This document shows, piece by piece, positions 45,087-54,990 of a DNA stretch of 64,000 nucleotides. A program made the position numbers and the translations under genes. This DNA is from Ctena decussata. Its lineage: Eukaryota; Mollusca; Bivalvia; Lucinida; Lucinidae. The notes beneath the pieces were generated by a model, which had not been told where the DNA came from, did no database searches, and saw only the letters and a list, made by a program, of their open reading frames with translations. Location of the stretch: NCBI GenBank assembly GCA_963989385.1, contig OZ022514.1:28127222-28191221 (forward strand), given 5' to 3'. Numbering within the stretch: the first letter of the stretch is position 1; the number at the start of each line of letters is the position of its first letter.

Positions 45087-45480
45087 GTCACTGCTATTTA
45101 TAGGTCACTGATCAGAGGTTTTTATCCCCCCCCCCCCCTAACCTGACTTGAATTCTTTAAGATTCAAAGTGACTGCCGCCTGGCACTTATTTTCCATAAA
45201 GGCCATATTAATTTCAGATTCCACGATTTTAATTTCTGATACGAAAGGAATTTATGGCTGAAGAGTGCGATTTATTTCCACTTCAATGGCGAAGTGTCAT
45301 GGGACTGTCCCAGTCGCATTTAGTTTTGAGTTGCCGGTCGAGTTTCTAGGCTTCTTTTTCTTCTTCTTTCTTTCCCGTTATGGTTCAAGTAAGACCAAAT
45401 GAGCATTCGACATCAAGCTTGATGTAGACTAATGGCTCTCTCTTTCTTTCACATGATTTACTTAAAGTTGACCTCACTAA
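45087..45480. other. unassigned DNA
   Basis: C-tract at 45128-45138; no gene recognised. Confidence 0.4.
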
Positions 45481-45754
45481 AATGCGCATTCAATACGCGA
45501 TTTTGATTGGTTCCCGTACGCGCGCGTTGAGACGCAAAGGACTACGTCACTACCCGTATCATGTGCGCAATTTTGATTGGGTCCATGAAATTTGCATAAA
45601 ATGCGCGTTGCACGCGTCGCTTCGCGGTATACGCAAAACTGAGAACGAATTTTCATTGGCTACTAAAATATTCGCGTCCATAATTACCGCGTATCCCGCG
45701 CGCATCAACTGCGTCCCCGACGCGTTTTGAATGTGTACAAATACGTGAGCGCCA
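45481..45754. mobile_element. CpG-rich ACGCG element, copy 2
   Basis: Rich in GCGC/CGCG (TACGCGCGCGTTGAGACGCA, GCACGCGTCGCTTCGCGG, CCCGCGCGCATCAACTGCGT). ATTTTGATTGG recurs at 45500 and 45571, and its variant TTTTCATTGG at 45651, giving ~75-bp irregular repeats. It ends CAAATACGTGAGCGCCAGTG and passes directly into the MITE-2 palindrome. Confidence 0.55.
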
Positions 45755-45935
45755 GTGTACATGGGTGCTTATGTATTATTGAATTTATTAAACTCGTTGG
45801 GGAAAACAATAAGATGATCGGCATAGCCTCTCATCTTATCGTTTTCCCCAACTCGGCATAGCCTCGCATCTTATCGATTTCCCAAACTCGTTTAATAAAT
45901 TCAATAATACATGAGCACTCATGTAAGATACTCTG
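45755..45935 (+). mobile_element. MITE-2, palindromic part with duplicated right arm
   Basis: TATTGAATTTATTAAACTCG, GGCATAGCC, then CATCTTATCG(T/A)TTTCCC(C/A)AACTCG twice in tandem (45831-45855, 45870-45890), ending AATAATACATGAGCACTCAT. The 5' part is replaced by the CpG-rich element. Confidence 0.8.
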
Positions 45936-46244
45936 TATAAGAGATATAATAGTAATACGGAATTGCAAACAGCTGAGACTTAGATCAACATGCGCTTCCT
46001 CGCAAGATTGTCAGTCTCTTCGCTTTCCACAAAAAGTAAAATGGGAACACCTGCTTCCACACCCTTTTCAAAGAGAAACAACTATTGAGCCTACCAGTTT
46101 ACTTGTCTGGACGCATCTTTTCTTCCAAAAATAAGGGGTCAACTTTATAAGGAAAGAATTTCTCGTAAAGGGGCATTTTTAAAGGGGCATTTGTTCCTTT
46201 AAGAGTTGACTCCTATTGAGTAGGGAGACAAAATGAAGGTAGCA

Positions 46245-46313
46245 TCTCACTTATAAGTCGAGGAGAGCATGGCATACACTGTATGCCATGCTCTTCTCGA
46301 ATTATAAGTGAGA
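46245..46313. repeat. palindrome at a duplication junction
   Basis: TCTCACTTATAAGTCGAGGA to GCATGGCATACA mirrors TATGCCATGCTCTTCTCGAA to TAAGTGAGA. Copy 1 (34957-34998) has only the right arm. So the first ~33 bp of the duplicated sequence were copied back in inverted order at this breakpoint. Confidence 0.88.
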
Positions 46314-46558
46314 TGAGTAGAGTGAGCGTTCTCGTTCATTTGAAAGACTCCCACAGAACCCCCTGTTTCTACTGGATGAATGCATCTGCCGTGCTTGTAT
46401 TTGTCATAATATACATTTTCATGCGACATTCAAAACATTATCAGATACCTATTTCTGATACAATAGCAATTCCGGTGTTTCTAACTTACACTAATATTGG
46501 TCGAGCTATAGTTTTGTCTGTTATTGAAAATATGGATCGAAAGATAACAGCATATTAA
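46283..46558 (+). CDS. hypothetical 91-residue ORF in duplicated block (copy 2)
   Basis: Near-identical partner of 34961-35236; see there. Unrecognised, with one hydrophobic stretch. Persistence in both copies is not evidence of function at this low divergence. Confidence 0.15.
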   Translation: MPCSSRIISEMSRVSVLVHLKDSHRTPCFYWMNASAVLVFVIIYIFMRHSKHYQIPISDTIAIPVFLTYTNIGRAIVLSVIENMDRKITAY

Positions 46559-47057
46559 ATCTGCTGGACTTTTCTCATCCAAGTATTTCGAGGAGATTAC
46601 ATATAATATGGATTCATAATTAAAGAAACCTCTCTGCGAACTATTTGTACAAATACTAGCAATATTTTGTATGGATGGCAGCATGATATATTTCGATTTC
46701 TAAAATAAATGAAAAAAACCCGGCCAATATGGAAAACGAAAACGAAAATAAATAAATGTGGAAAAATAAATACAAAAAATGAAAGAAAAGAAAAAAAAAA
46801 AAGAACAGAAAAAGTATCATTAAAGTATTCCCCGCCCACTGTCTCCAATCTATAGTTTATAAACAGCTACATATACTGTATAGATTTCTACTGCCGAAAC
46901 GATTTTTTGATATATACGGTTCACAAAAAGTAGGGGATATTCAGGTTTGAAAAATTGTAGCATATACAACAAATGTGATATCCATATGAAACGCATAGTA
47001 TCGATAAGATAAACATCCGTTAAGACACTTTTCATGAAAGTTTGGACGATATTTCCT

Positions 47058-47473
47058 GTCACGTGATCTGCATACAGTTAGTTTCAGACAGGGGGTCAGG
47101 ACAAAAATGTGGTAAATTCGAACAAAAATTTATTCAAATTTTTCAACTAGGCTAACTTTTCAATGCACTTTTAAGTTTTGTATGCTAAAAGATTTTTTTT
47201 CTTCTTCAAAACGGTCATTTTGGGAAGAAAACCAGAAAACAAAAGTCGTACAGGTACATCGAGTCACCGAAAAATTAACACATTAATGGCTTGCACTCTT
47301 TATTTTTATGAAACAGCGCGTAAAAGCAATTTTCAGCTTGTTAAATGAATCAAAACGAGTGTTTTGTGTAAATTTTGTAATCTGAAAAGGATCTGTTTTT
47401 GTAGCAGATTCGTGTGAAAATTGGGTGTCGACCCCCTGTCTAAAACGAATTACACGCAGATCACATGACAGGA
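47058..47473. mobile_element. 416-bp inverted-repeat unit nested in the 4.1-kb element
   Basis: CCTGTCACGTGATCTGCATA at 47058 and its near complement ending at 47473 (GCAGATCACATGACAGG), both next to GACAGGGGGTC / GACCCCCTGTC. Weaker similarity extends about 35 bp outward on each side. Either a nested MITE or part of the internal symmetry of the big element. Confidence 0.65.
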
Positions 47474-47554
47474 TATATCATCAAAATTGTAATGCAAAAT
47501 GTTTAATCGAATATTTTTCTGATTGACACTTGTATGGTGGCTGGTTTGTGCCAT

Positions 47555-48131
47555 TTCGTCTTTTCGTCTTTTCGCCGCGAAAAGACGCCACGCGAAAAGA
47601 CGAAAAGACGAAAAGACGCCATGCGAAAAGACGAAAAGACGAAAAAACGCCAGGCGAAAAGACGAAAAGACGAAATAACGCCAGGCGAAAACACGAAAAG
47701 ACGAAACCCGCCACGCGAAAAGACGAAATTGCAGCGCGAAAAGACGAAAAAACACCATGCGAAAAGACGCCATTTGAAACTCTTAAATTGTCGTCTTTTC
47801 GCGTGGCGTCTTTTCGTCTTTTCGTCTTTTCGCGTGGCGTCTTTTCGTCTTTTCGTCTTTTCGCATGGCGTTATTTCGTCTTTTCGCATGGCGTTATTTC
47901 GTCTATTCGTCTTTTCGCGTGGCGTTATTTCGTCTTTTCGTCTTTTCGCATGGCGTTATTTCGTCTTTTCGTCTTCTTGCATGGCGTCTTTTCGTCTTTT
48001 CGCGCCGAAAAAACGAAAAGACGCCATGCGAAAAGACGAAAAGACGAAATAACGCCACGCGAAAAGACGAAATAACGCCATGCGAAAAGACGAAAAGACG
48101 CCAGGCGAAAAGACGAAAAGACGAAATAACG
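47555..48131. repeat. GACGAAAA hairpin array 1
   Basis: Built of the 8-mer GACGAAAA (complement TTTTCGTC) joined by GCCA(T/C/G)GC or AATAACGCCA linkers. Orientation alternates in blocks: a short reverse block at 47555-47576, forward 47577-47775, a spacer with TTTGAAACTCTTAAATT, reverse about 47792-48003, and forward 48004-48131. The blocks can pair as large hairpins. Both strands are open in several frames (up to 181 codons; Lys/Arg/Asp-rich one way, Phe/Ser/Arg-rich the other) because the unit has no stop words; these are not genes. Confidence 0.93.
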
Positions 48132-48671
48132 ACACACAAATACCCTTTCATTGATAACTGTATTGATTCCTAATACTAAGACAGATTTGTCTGAGTAAAC
48201 AATATAGACTCATATCAGACTACTGCAAACGCAGCTACAGAAGCAGTCTGATCACAGAATTTGCCACTGAATTGCTTTTTTATATATCTTTTTGACAGCT
48301 AAAAATTGTAAGGATAGACTATAAAATTAACGTGGGGTCGGCAACATTTTGGGTCACTATGGTACCGTTTAGATTGAATAACAAATTTGCGCCTTGTTGA
48401 CTGAGATCAAACACAGATTTAATCAAGATAATCAGTATCTAGCAGCAGTCTTATGAAAATTAGGATGGATTTAGTTTATCCGACAGAAAAATAAAAGTTG
48501 TTAAAAGTGAAAAGGATAGCTAAAAGTATTAGTATGGGGTCGGCAATAATTACAGTTATTGATTAAAATAATCTGGGCTATGTTGACTTAAAAATTAGCA
48601 GACTCAAATTTACTCATTCAGGAGCGTAGGCAGACCTATTACGTTGTTGTAGCAAGCATTTTTGAGAAATA
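48132..48671. other. interior of the 4.1-kb element, unassigned
   Basis: AT-rich; short dispersed-repeat words near 48180-48260 (GACAGATTTGTCTGAGTAAA, GCAGTCTGATCA). GGGGTCGGCAA occurs twice (48334, 48537). Confidence 0.4.
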
Positions 48672-48843
48672 CAGTCAAACCTGTCTTATGGGGTCACCCA
48701 AGGGAAGGACAAAAAGTGGCTACTTAAAACAGATGACCCCATAATACATTTCATTTACACTGTATTTTGGTTCAAAGGACCAAGGTGGCTGCTCAAGACA
48801 GGTGATCCCTTAATAGAGGTAACCACATAAGCAGGTTTGAGTG
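48672..48843. mobile_element. 172-bp pogo-type MITE
   Basis: TIRs CAGTCAAACCTGTCTTATGG and, on the other strand, CACTCAAACCTGCTTATGTG, flanked by TA (48670-48671, 48844-48845). Inner words GACCCCATAATA and GGTGATCCCTTAATAGAGG. Typical of small Tc1/mariner-pogo MITEs. Confidence 0.78.
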
Positions 48844-48883
48844 TATAGCTGAATGTATACACCTCCAAGAAAGATCTCTCTAA

Positions 48884-49110
48884 TATTGAACATTGTGTCC
48901 CCTTCTGTCATATTTACAAAGGGGGTCAACTTTTGTGACATTCTATTTGCTTTCCAAGATAGGGAAGTGAAGCAAACAGAAAAAATAAATTCTTAAATAG
49001 GTCTACTTTTAGTGGAAAGAATTTGCTCCTAGAGGACCAAATTCTACTTTCAAGAGCTGACCCTCCTTAAGAAAGGATGCAAAAATGCAAAATTGCTTCC
49101 CCTGAGAGTG
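48884..49110. repeat. degenerate dispersed repeat (ATTTGCTCCTA family)
   Basis: Contains AAAGAATTTGCTCCTAGAGG and CCAAATTCTACTTTCAAGAG in opposed orientation, with GGGGGTCAACTTTTG and GAGCTGACCCTCC. Related to 10440-10600, 28930-29065 and 46150-46225. Confidence 0.45.
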
Positions 49111-49183
49111 GTCCCGTTCACCTTAAGCACAGATGCAAATATGTTGAAACCTGTGTCTCCATGCATCCTACGTAAAAATAACG

Positions 49184-49210
49184 TTTTTTTTTTTTTTTTT
49201 TTTTTTTTTT
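49184..49210. repeat. poly-T tract
   Basis: 27 consecutive T. Confidence 0.95.
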
Positions 49211-49545
49211 ATTAAGTTTGAACAAGTAGATTTTCATATCTCGAGCTGTATCATAACATACGCAGAATGGTTACCAATGCAGAGCCTGACCAGACCACTC
49301 TTTTCCCAGGACACATATGTCCTAGGATTTAGGATCATAATGGTAACATGGTCCAAATTTATTACTTAATGCAAGCACCTAATCTACTATTTGCTTGTAA
49401 TTTTTTATTTTAGTAAACTGTGTTACAATATTATTGTTCAAACTGAGAGATCGAGAGAATTGGGCAAAACGTCCCACCACTGCTAAGGTCATATGAAGAC
49501 AGGACCACGCGGTTTAGAGTCACATCTGAAGGACCACTGAGGCGA

Positions 49546-49588
49546 GGGTGTGTGTGTGTGTGGAGGGGTGGAGGGGGGGGGGGGGGCG
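49546..49588. repeat. (GT)n and G-rich tract
   Basis: GTGTGTGTGTGTG, then GGAGGGGTGGAGG and about 14 G. Low complexity; the glycine-rich frame here is an artefact. The flanks CTTTTAGAGTCAT... are not repeated. Confidence 0.85.
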
Positions 49589-49599
49589 GTCGAACTGAC

Positions 49600-50467
49600 T
49601 GCAACCGCTGGTCTAGTCTAGCCTATCCCATAATCTTGTGCGATCGTTGGGGCACCACAGATGACTCTAAAACACTCCTTTTCCACCTAGTCCTGTCTTC
49701 AGCTGCCCTATTTGAGCTAGCAAAATCCATCCCTGCCGTTTAAAGAAGACTTGAAGAGGAAGTAACAGTAGTTGTGCCCCTTTGTAAAAAAGGCGGAAGG
49801 AGGCACATTTTCAATTTAAAATGGATCTCTCACAGAGGAGCATTCAGATTAAAAATACTTCCTATAAGAAAGTGTTATAGCTTGAGCTGCAGCTAAATGA
49901 TACCATAATATTCTTAAATATTGGGACACATAAGCCAAGAGAAGTCTAATCAGGCTCTGCTCTGTCTGCGATTGGCACGTCTTTAGAAAACTATAAACTT
50001 GTCCAAATTTTGGGTTAGCTGCAGTTAAATGTATGTCAAATTAGGGAAAATACCGTATCATTATTTTTTCATACAGCGAAGTACAACAATGTTTCAATGT
50101 TTGTATTCCATAGTTTGAGAGAGATTACATGGTCAACAAGTGGTTAATCTTTTAGGCAGTTTAAGATCAAAATTAAGATAGCATGAAATTTGTTTGGAGT
50201 GTTTTACTCCAAAACATAAGGACGGCCCATTTTCTTTTCTGTCCGTTCAGTAGAAATACCATAATGACTTCTTTCCTCATATTTTTGGTAATGTTTTTAA
50301 AAGAAGAGTTTAGCGGCAAAAGCTGCAAACCGTGATTAGTACACTTCTACAGATTGCATTCTGATCAGGGTCTACACAGTTTAAAAAAGAAACACCTGTC
50401 TAAGTATTCCGAGTATTAACTGCATTTAGAATAGGATATATTGATATATCTTAATGCAAAACACGTG
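49600..50467. other. interior of the 4.1-kb element, unassigned
   Basis: No domain recognised in any frame. No transposase catalytic motif was seen. Confidence 0.4.
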
Positions 50468-50930
50468 ATGCGAAAAGACGAAAAGACGAAAAGACGCCAT
50501 GCGAAAAGACGAAAAGACGAAATAACGCCACGCGAAAAGACGAAAAGACGAAATAACGCCACGCGAAAAGACGAAAAGACGAAATAACGCCATGCGAAAA
50601 GACGAAAAGACGAAAAGACGCCAGGCGAAAAGACGAAAAGACGAAAAGACGCCAGGCGAAAAGACGAAAAGACGAAAAAACGCCACGCGAAAAGACGACA
50701 ATTTAAGAGTTTCAAATGGCGTCTTTTCGCATGGCGTTTTTTCGTCTTTTCGCGCTGCAATTTCGTCTTTTCGCGTGGCGGGTTTCGTCTTTTCGTCTTT
50801 TCGCCTGGCGTTATTTCGTCTTGTCGTCTTTTCGCCTGGCGTTTTTTCGTCTTTTCGTATGGCGTCTTTTCGTCTTTTCGTCTTTTCGCGTGGCGTCTTT
50901 TCGCGGCGAAAAGACGAAAAGACGAAATGG
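50468..50930. repeat. GACGAAAA hairpin array 2, inverted copy of array 1
   Basis: Forward block 50468-50699, spacer AATTTAAGAGTTTCAAA (complement of the spacer in array 1), reverse block 50720-50904, and a short forward end CGGCGAAAAGACGAAAAGAC. Outside it, CACAAACCAGCCACCATA mirrors TATGGTGGCTGGTTTGTG at 47533. The inner part lacks about 110 bp present in array 1. Confidence 0.93.
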
Positions 50931-51505
50931 CACAAACCAGCCACCATACACTTGCCGTTTCAGATGGATTTGATACGTTTTCTAATTTATACAATTTTTA
51001 ATATCTTAATATCCCCTACTTTTTGTGAACCGTATATATATAATTTTGGGGCCTGATTTCAGCGCCTAAGTTATAACCACTAGCGAGTATGTGTACATGT
51101 TACTGTATTGTTGATTTTAATAAAACCATTTCCTGCCCTATGTATTTGCAGCAGATTTCTGGAAAATTACCATGATGACCTTTAATATTGAGAAAAACAT
51201 GTTCCATCGCAACCACTGTTAATTCTGTAGCGTATAGGCAAAAAGTTTTGATCAAGGACTGACCGTCTTTCCCATTTCACCAGTACTTTTAGACATATAA
51301 TAGTGAAACTATGTTGTTCAAACTTTGGGAAACATGTTATTTCACCGACTGAATTAAACGTTCCAATATTTAGCATACGTTTGCTCTGTCTGTTAAAACA
51401 GGTAAATGTTTATATCTGAAATCGATCCATCAATTAACGAATAGGACCATAGGCGATCAAAAATTTCTGTAAACCACGCTTACTCAACCTAATCAGCACC
51501 TTTAC

Positions 51506-51987
51506 TGTTTCAGTTCGATTGCGCGCTACTCTTATACCATGCGTGGTCAATAATTTCGCATCCTTGAGATATCTACATCTATATACAGTAAACACAAAAT
51601 ATTATGATCAATCTGTGCAGAGCAGCAGGTTGGGTCGATTTATCACCATTCGCGCATGTATAAAAAATCTTCGTTTATACATCTTGTGCGTCAGCTTATA
51701 GGATTCTAGAACCACAATTAGGCATTTTCATGCCCGGTAATTGCACGATCCCATTCCCATTTTGAAATTAATAAACGGACTATCCAATGAATAACTACGC
51801 TATTTTACATGTTTAAGTTATTTGTTCAAAAATATCAGCTTTCTAAAAATAAAGCAAAAAGAATGGTGAAGTTCTCCCAAAACTACGAAAGTGGCCAAGC
51901 CGAGTTTTCAGTTAAGCAACTTTAAGGACTTTTTGTTATAATCCCACCGGCTGGTTTACTTCAAAACAGCAAGTATGCACAAACAAA
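51506..51987. other. unassigned DNA
   Basis: No gene or repeat recognised. Confidence 0.4.
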
Positions 51988-52225
51988 TGAGCCGCGACAC
52001 GAGAAAACTAATAATGTGGTTGAGCGTCCAGCGGAGACTCAGATCAGCCTGGACATCCGCCCAGTCTGATCAGATTCTTCGCTGTCCGCATGAAGGTAGC
52101 TTAGTCCGTTGACTACCCTTTAAGCGCTTAGCAAAGTGTCTGATCAGACTGGGCAAATGCCCAGCCTGGTCTGAGTCTGCGCTGGGCGCACGACCACATT
52201 GTTGATTTTCTGGTGTCGTGGCTCA
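51988..52225. mobile_element. MITE-1 copy
   Basis: Starts TGAGCCGCGACACGAGAAAA, ends GGTGTCGTGGCTCA; AA flanks both ends. Full length. Confidence 0.9.
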
Positions 52226-53644
52226 AATGTGCGTTACATTTATATGAGTCGAATAGCGCTGTTTCATTGCTTTGGCGAACAATCTGCGGAGGTTTTGGTT
52301 TTTAACTTACGCCGGGCAGGAGCACGGCCCGCCCGGCGTATCTATTTAACGTCGACTTTGTGAAGTGTAAATGCATTCGGAAAACTTTGTTTTCTTCCTA
52401 GCTTTGGGGCTACCAGTGGGGCTAACTACAACATGTAATGCTATTATATTTCATATTTTGTAGATGAAAACAATACAAAAATATGTATCTGGCGTTGCCA
52501 TGCTGAGGAAAAGGAAACACTTAATTAATTGGCAAATAGTTTTATGATTATCTGAATTTCTTCGGATTAAAATTATAAAAAAAAAAAAAAATAGTCTCCC
52601 CTTACGGATCACAATTTGTCACAAGTGTTTGGCCTTTGATGCAATTCGTCCGTTGAACATTCGTGTACGATTACACTTTGGCGTACATGAAATGTTCAAT
52701 ATGCAGTTTCAGTGAAGATGAAAGTAAAGGTCATCTCCAGACATAATAGTGTGTAGGTATCTCCGAGATATTTGGCAAGTTAACCGATGTGTATAACATC
52801 ATAACTCAAGAAAGTGCTCTAACTTCAGATTAACCCCTTACCATGGTGAATGCAACCGCGTTAACATAGACTAGTTTGCTCTAGATTTTCTCAGTGTAAA
52901 CCCAAGTGGGAGACTGAAAGTTACTTCGCCAGTGTAAACTGGCCTTAGTCCGTCCACAGTTTCAGCATGTTCAGATGGGCATAAATAAATATGACTGTTT
53001 CCTCGGCGTATTGATGCTTTGCATCAATGTTTTCTTATTTCCAGTTGGTAATGGAATTGCGAGCTCACTAGGCTTGAAGTATTGCTGAACTGCTTCTGGT
53101 CGCTTAAACTATAAGATAAATGTTATGGGCGACGGAACTTTCTTAACAATAAACAGATATAAGGAATCCTTGTAATAACACTACATATGATTCGGCGTAG
53201 ATCAAACAGATATGATGTTTGCAAGGTGTACAGGCTTCGAGTTCATTTTTTGCTTATGCTTTGTATAAAAACTCCAGTATGAATGATATTCTACAGCAGT
53301 GACATTGTTTTTCATTTTTTATTTCTTGTCTTGTGTTCATTTTCTGTTACTTACTAATAGCTTCATACTCCGTACGAGCAGTCGGAATACGGTCTTCTCA
53401 CTCTTCTGTATGCATAACTTTCTTCGTTCTCCCCACACTGAATACACTTCGGAAAAGAGGTTTCGAAGTTATTCTCCTTTTATGCTTTATCTGCTTGAAA
53501 GTTAGTAAATATACCTTTCCGTTGCTTCCATTGCCTTCAAATACATTACGGGGCACGCATTATTTAGACTTAAGTAGAAACCCTTTCATTTGACCTGTTT
53601 TCAGTGATCTTATATATTGCCACCATTATATTTATTTGCAAATG
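52226..53644. other. unassigned DNA with a small GC-rich hairpin
   Basis: The hairpin at about 52311-52341, ACGCCGGGC..GCCCGGCGT, stands out in AT-rich DNA. No gene recognised; frames at 53299-53593 are hydrophobic without a domain. Confidence 0.4.
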
Positions 53645-53658
53645 TCATTGATAGAAGG

Positions 53659-53892
53659 GGGTGGGCGGGTGGTGCGATGGTCCTGTGCTGTGTGCCGGTG
53701 CGTTCTACTGATTTGGAACATTGTAGGGCAAGGACCTACTGTGCTTGCAGTAGGTTCGGGTGTTTTTTTTACATTTCTTCTCTCGTTTATCATTTCTCTT
53801 CTACGTCCCTCTTTAAGGCCATGGGAGACGGCCCGATATAGACTGAAATACAGCCTCAAAGGGCCGTAAAACCCAAACAATCAATCAATCAA
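53659..53892 (+). mobile_element. SINE-3, full-length plus-strand copy with TSD
   Basis: Head GGTGGGCGGGTGGTGCGATG, then GTGCGTTCTACTGATTTGGA, TGTGCTTGCAGTAGGTTCGG, GGGAGACGGCCCGATATAGA, AAAGGGCCGTAAAACCC and the tail CAATCAATCAATCAATC. Flanked by TCATTGATAGAAGG (53645-53658) and TCATTGATAAAAGG (53893-53906), one mismatch in 14. Confidence 0.88.
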
Positions 53893-53906
53893 TCATTGAT
53901 AAAAGG

Positions 53907-54874
53907 TTGCTTACTGCTATATTTAGTAATATTATTTATTAAGGACGTCCGTACTATTTGAACTAAAATATACTCTGAAATGGGGTGTACTCTTAAAGGA
54001 AAGAATTTGCTCCTAGTACTTGTGAGATTTTTATATTTCATTAGCATTAGTGCCAATACAAGGTTTATTTGCATAGGTCGGTGGTTAATCATTAAGCATG
54101 CGTCTTATGTTTCTTAAGTAGCCGCTTGTTAATAGTGGCCCAAGTGTTTCATGTCCAATAGTGTGCTTTCCTCCACGAGCTTTCTCTGATGTTTTGGCAC
54201 TTAGAGACCAATTTAAATAGTTGTGGCTCTCAAAGGACTTCTGAGAGCTTTTACACAATATTATTTCCGGACTTGTTCATAAAATGAGGCACAAAGGAAT
54301 ATTTCTTGGTATCACTTCACCTATACTGCTTCTTATATGATACGTTTGAACTACGTTATGGCATTCTGGCCATGAAACTGAAAACCTTAGTTTTTATTTG
54401 ACCTCAGAGCACCTGGTGATAAGTGCCTTTTGGCGGCAGTAATAAGTCACTGTTCTTCACCAAAGATCAGGATTATAATGATTATTAATATTATTAATTT
54501 TCCCCATTCTTGAAACTCTGAGAAATGAGTACCGCTTAAGCTGGCGTTTGAGGAGGGGTGGAGGGCGCGAGGGGGGTGGGGGGGGGGGAGGGGGTTGCAA
54601 GTGCAAGACAAGGTAGGTTGATGGTTTTCAAATATTGCACTTGCTTAGAACGTCGTCTATCTTTGAATGCTATTTGAAGACTTTCCGTTCAGCACTTTCT
54701 GAGATGCTCCGAACAAATAATTCACCAAGAGAGACATTTCGAAATGTAAGCAAGGGGAAGTTGTGGTTCTAGTACACTGCACTTTTTCTAAATGTCTTCT
54801 ATTATTATATGAGGCTTCAAGACAATGCCTTCAATACTTTTTGGAGTTATGCCACGTTCAAAAGTGCTACTTAC
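53907..54874. other. unassigned DNA
   Basis: G-rich tract at about 54552-54596. No gene recognised. Confidence 0.4.
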
Positions 54875-54990
54875 AAAGAATATTTCCATAACCGCTTCCG
54901 CCTTCGTAAATGGTTCTTGCTGCTTTACTCTCGAGCTCAGCGTAGAAATGCTGAACTAGCACTTGTCGGGCCGAGCTGTTTGTAATATTA
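54875..54990 (-). CDS. candidate internal exon, unidentified
   Basis: On the minus strand an open stretch with coding-like composition (SSARQVLVQHFYAELESKAA, RTIYEGGSGYGNIL) ends directly at a consensus splice donor, TT|GTAAGT (intron from 54874 down). A T-rich tract with AG (TTTTTTAATTGCACGCAG) precedes it at about 54991-55008; a second AG 15 bases later is also possible. No family recognised and no partner exon found nearby. It could be a lone exon of a gene extending beyond the window or chance. Confidence 0.25.

Larger units (their letters stand above)
39513..46273. other. 6.7-kb block between the two parts of duplication copy 2
   Basis: In copy 1 the flanking sequences are continuous at about 34956 (CAGTGACCTACACTGTATGCC). 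Here they are separated by 6.7 kb that contains a MITE-2 fragment, CpG-rich ACGCG pieces, a hairpin cluster, a tandem array and a degenerate LINE. The right junction is a palindrome (46245-46313). No single pair of terminal repeats bounding the block was found, so it may be several insertions or a rearrangement. Confidence 0.6.
46917..51032. mobile_element. 4116-bp TIR transposon carrying inverted GACGAAAA hairpin arrays
   Basis: Perfect 25-bp terminal inverted repeats starting CGGTTCACAAAAAGTAGGGG at 46917-46941 and 51008-51032, flanked by TATATA on both sides. The uninterrupted target is at 35600-35615 (TTATTTATATATAATTCTGG), so this is a real filled/empty site pair. A TA-rich target and short perfect TIRs fit Tc1/mariner-type elements, but no transposase frame is present. 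Contents in order: an inverted-repeat pair (47058-47473), hairpin array 1 (47555-48131), ~2.3 kb of single-copy-looking AT-rich DNA with a pogo-type MITE and poly-T/poly-G tracts, and hairpin array 2 (50468-50930). The outer parts of the arrays with their flanks (about 47533-47830 and 50660-50947) are inverted copies of each other. Confidence 0.85.
46274..51505. repeat. segmental duplication, copy 2 (second part), split by a transposon
   Basis: 46274-46916 matches 34956-35603 and 51033-51505 matches 35604-36085; the 4116 bp between are the TIR element. After TCAGCACCTTTAC (51505) the copies diverge. Confidence 0.92.

Noticed and set aside
47530..48075. Long ORFs up to 181 codons in the GACGAAAA arrays (also 50416-51056)
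   Set aside because: They are translations of an 8-mer repeat lacking stop words, open in several frames on both strands, with only low-complexity residues.
47555..48131. CRISPR-like array
   Set aside because: Units are 8-15 bp without unique spacers, strand alternates, and the DNA is clearly animal.
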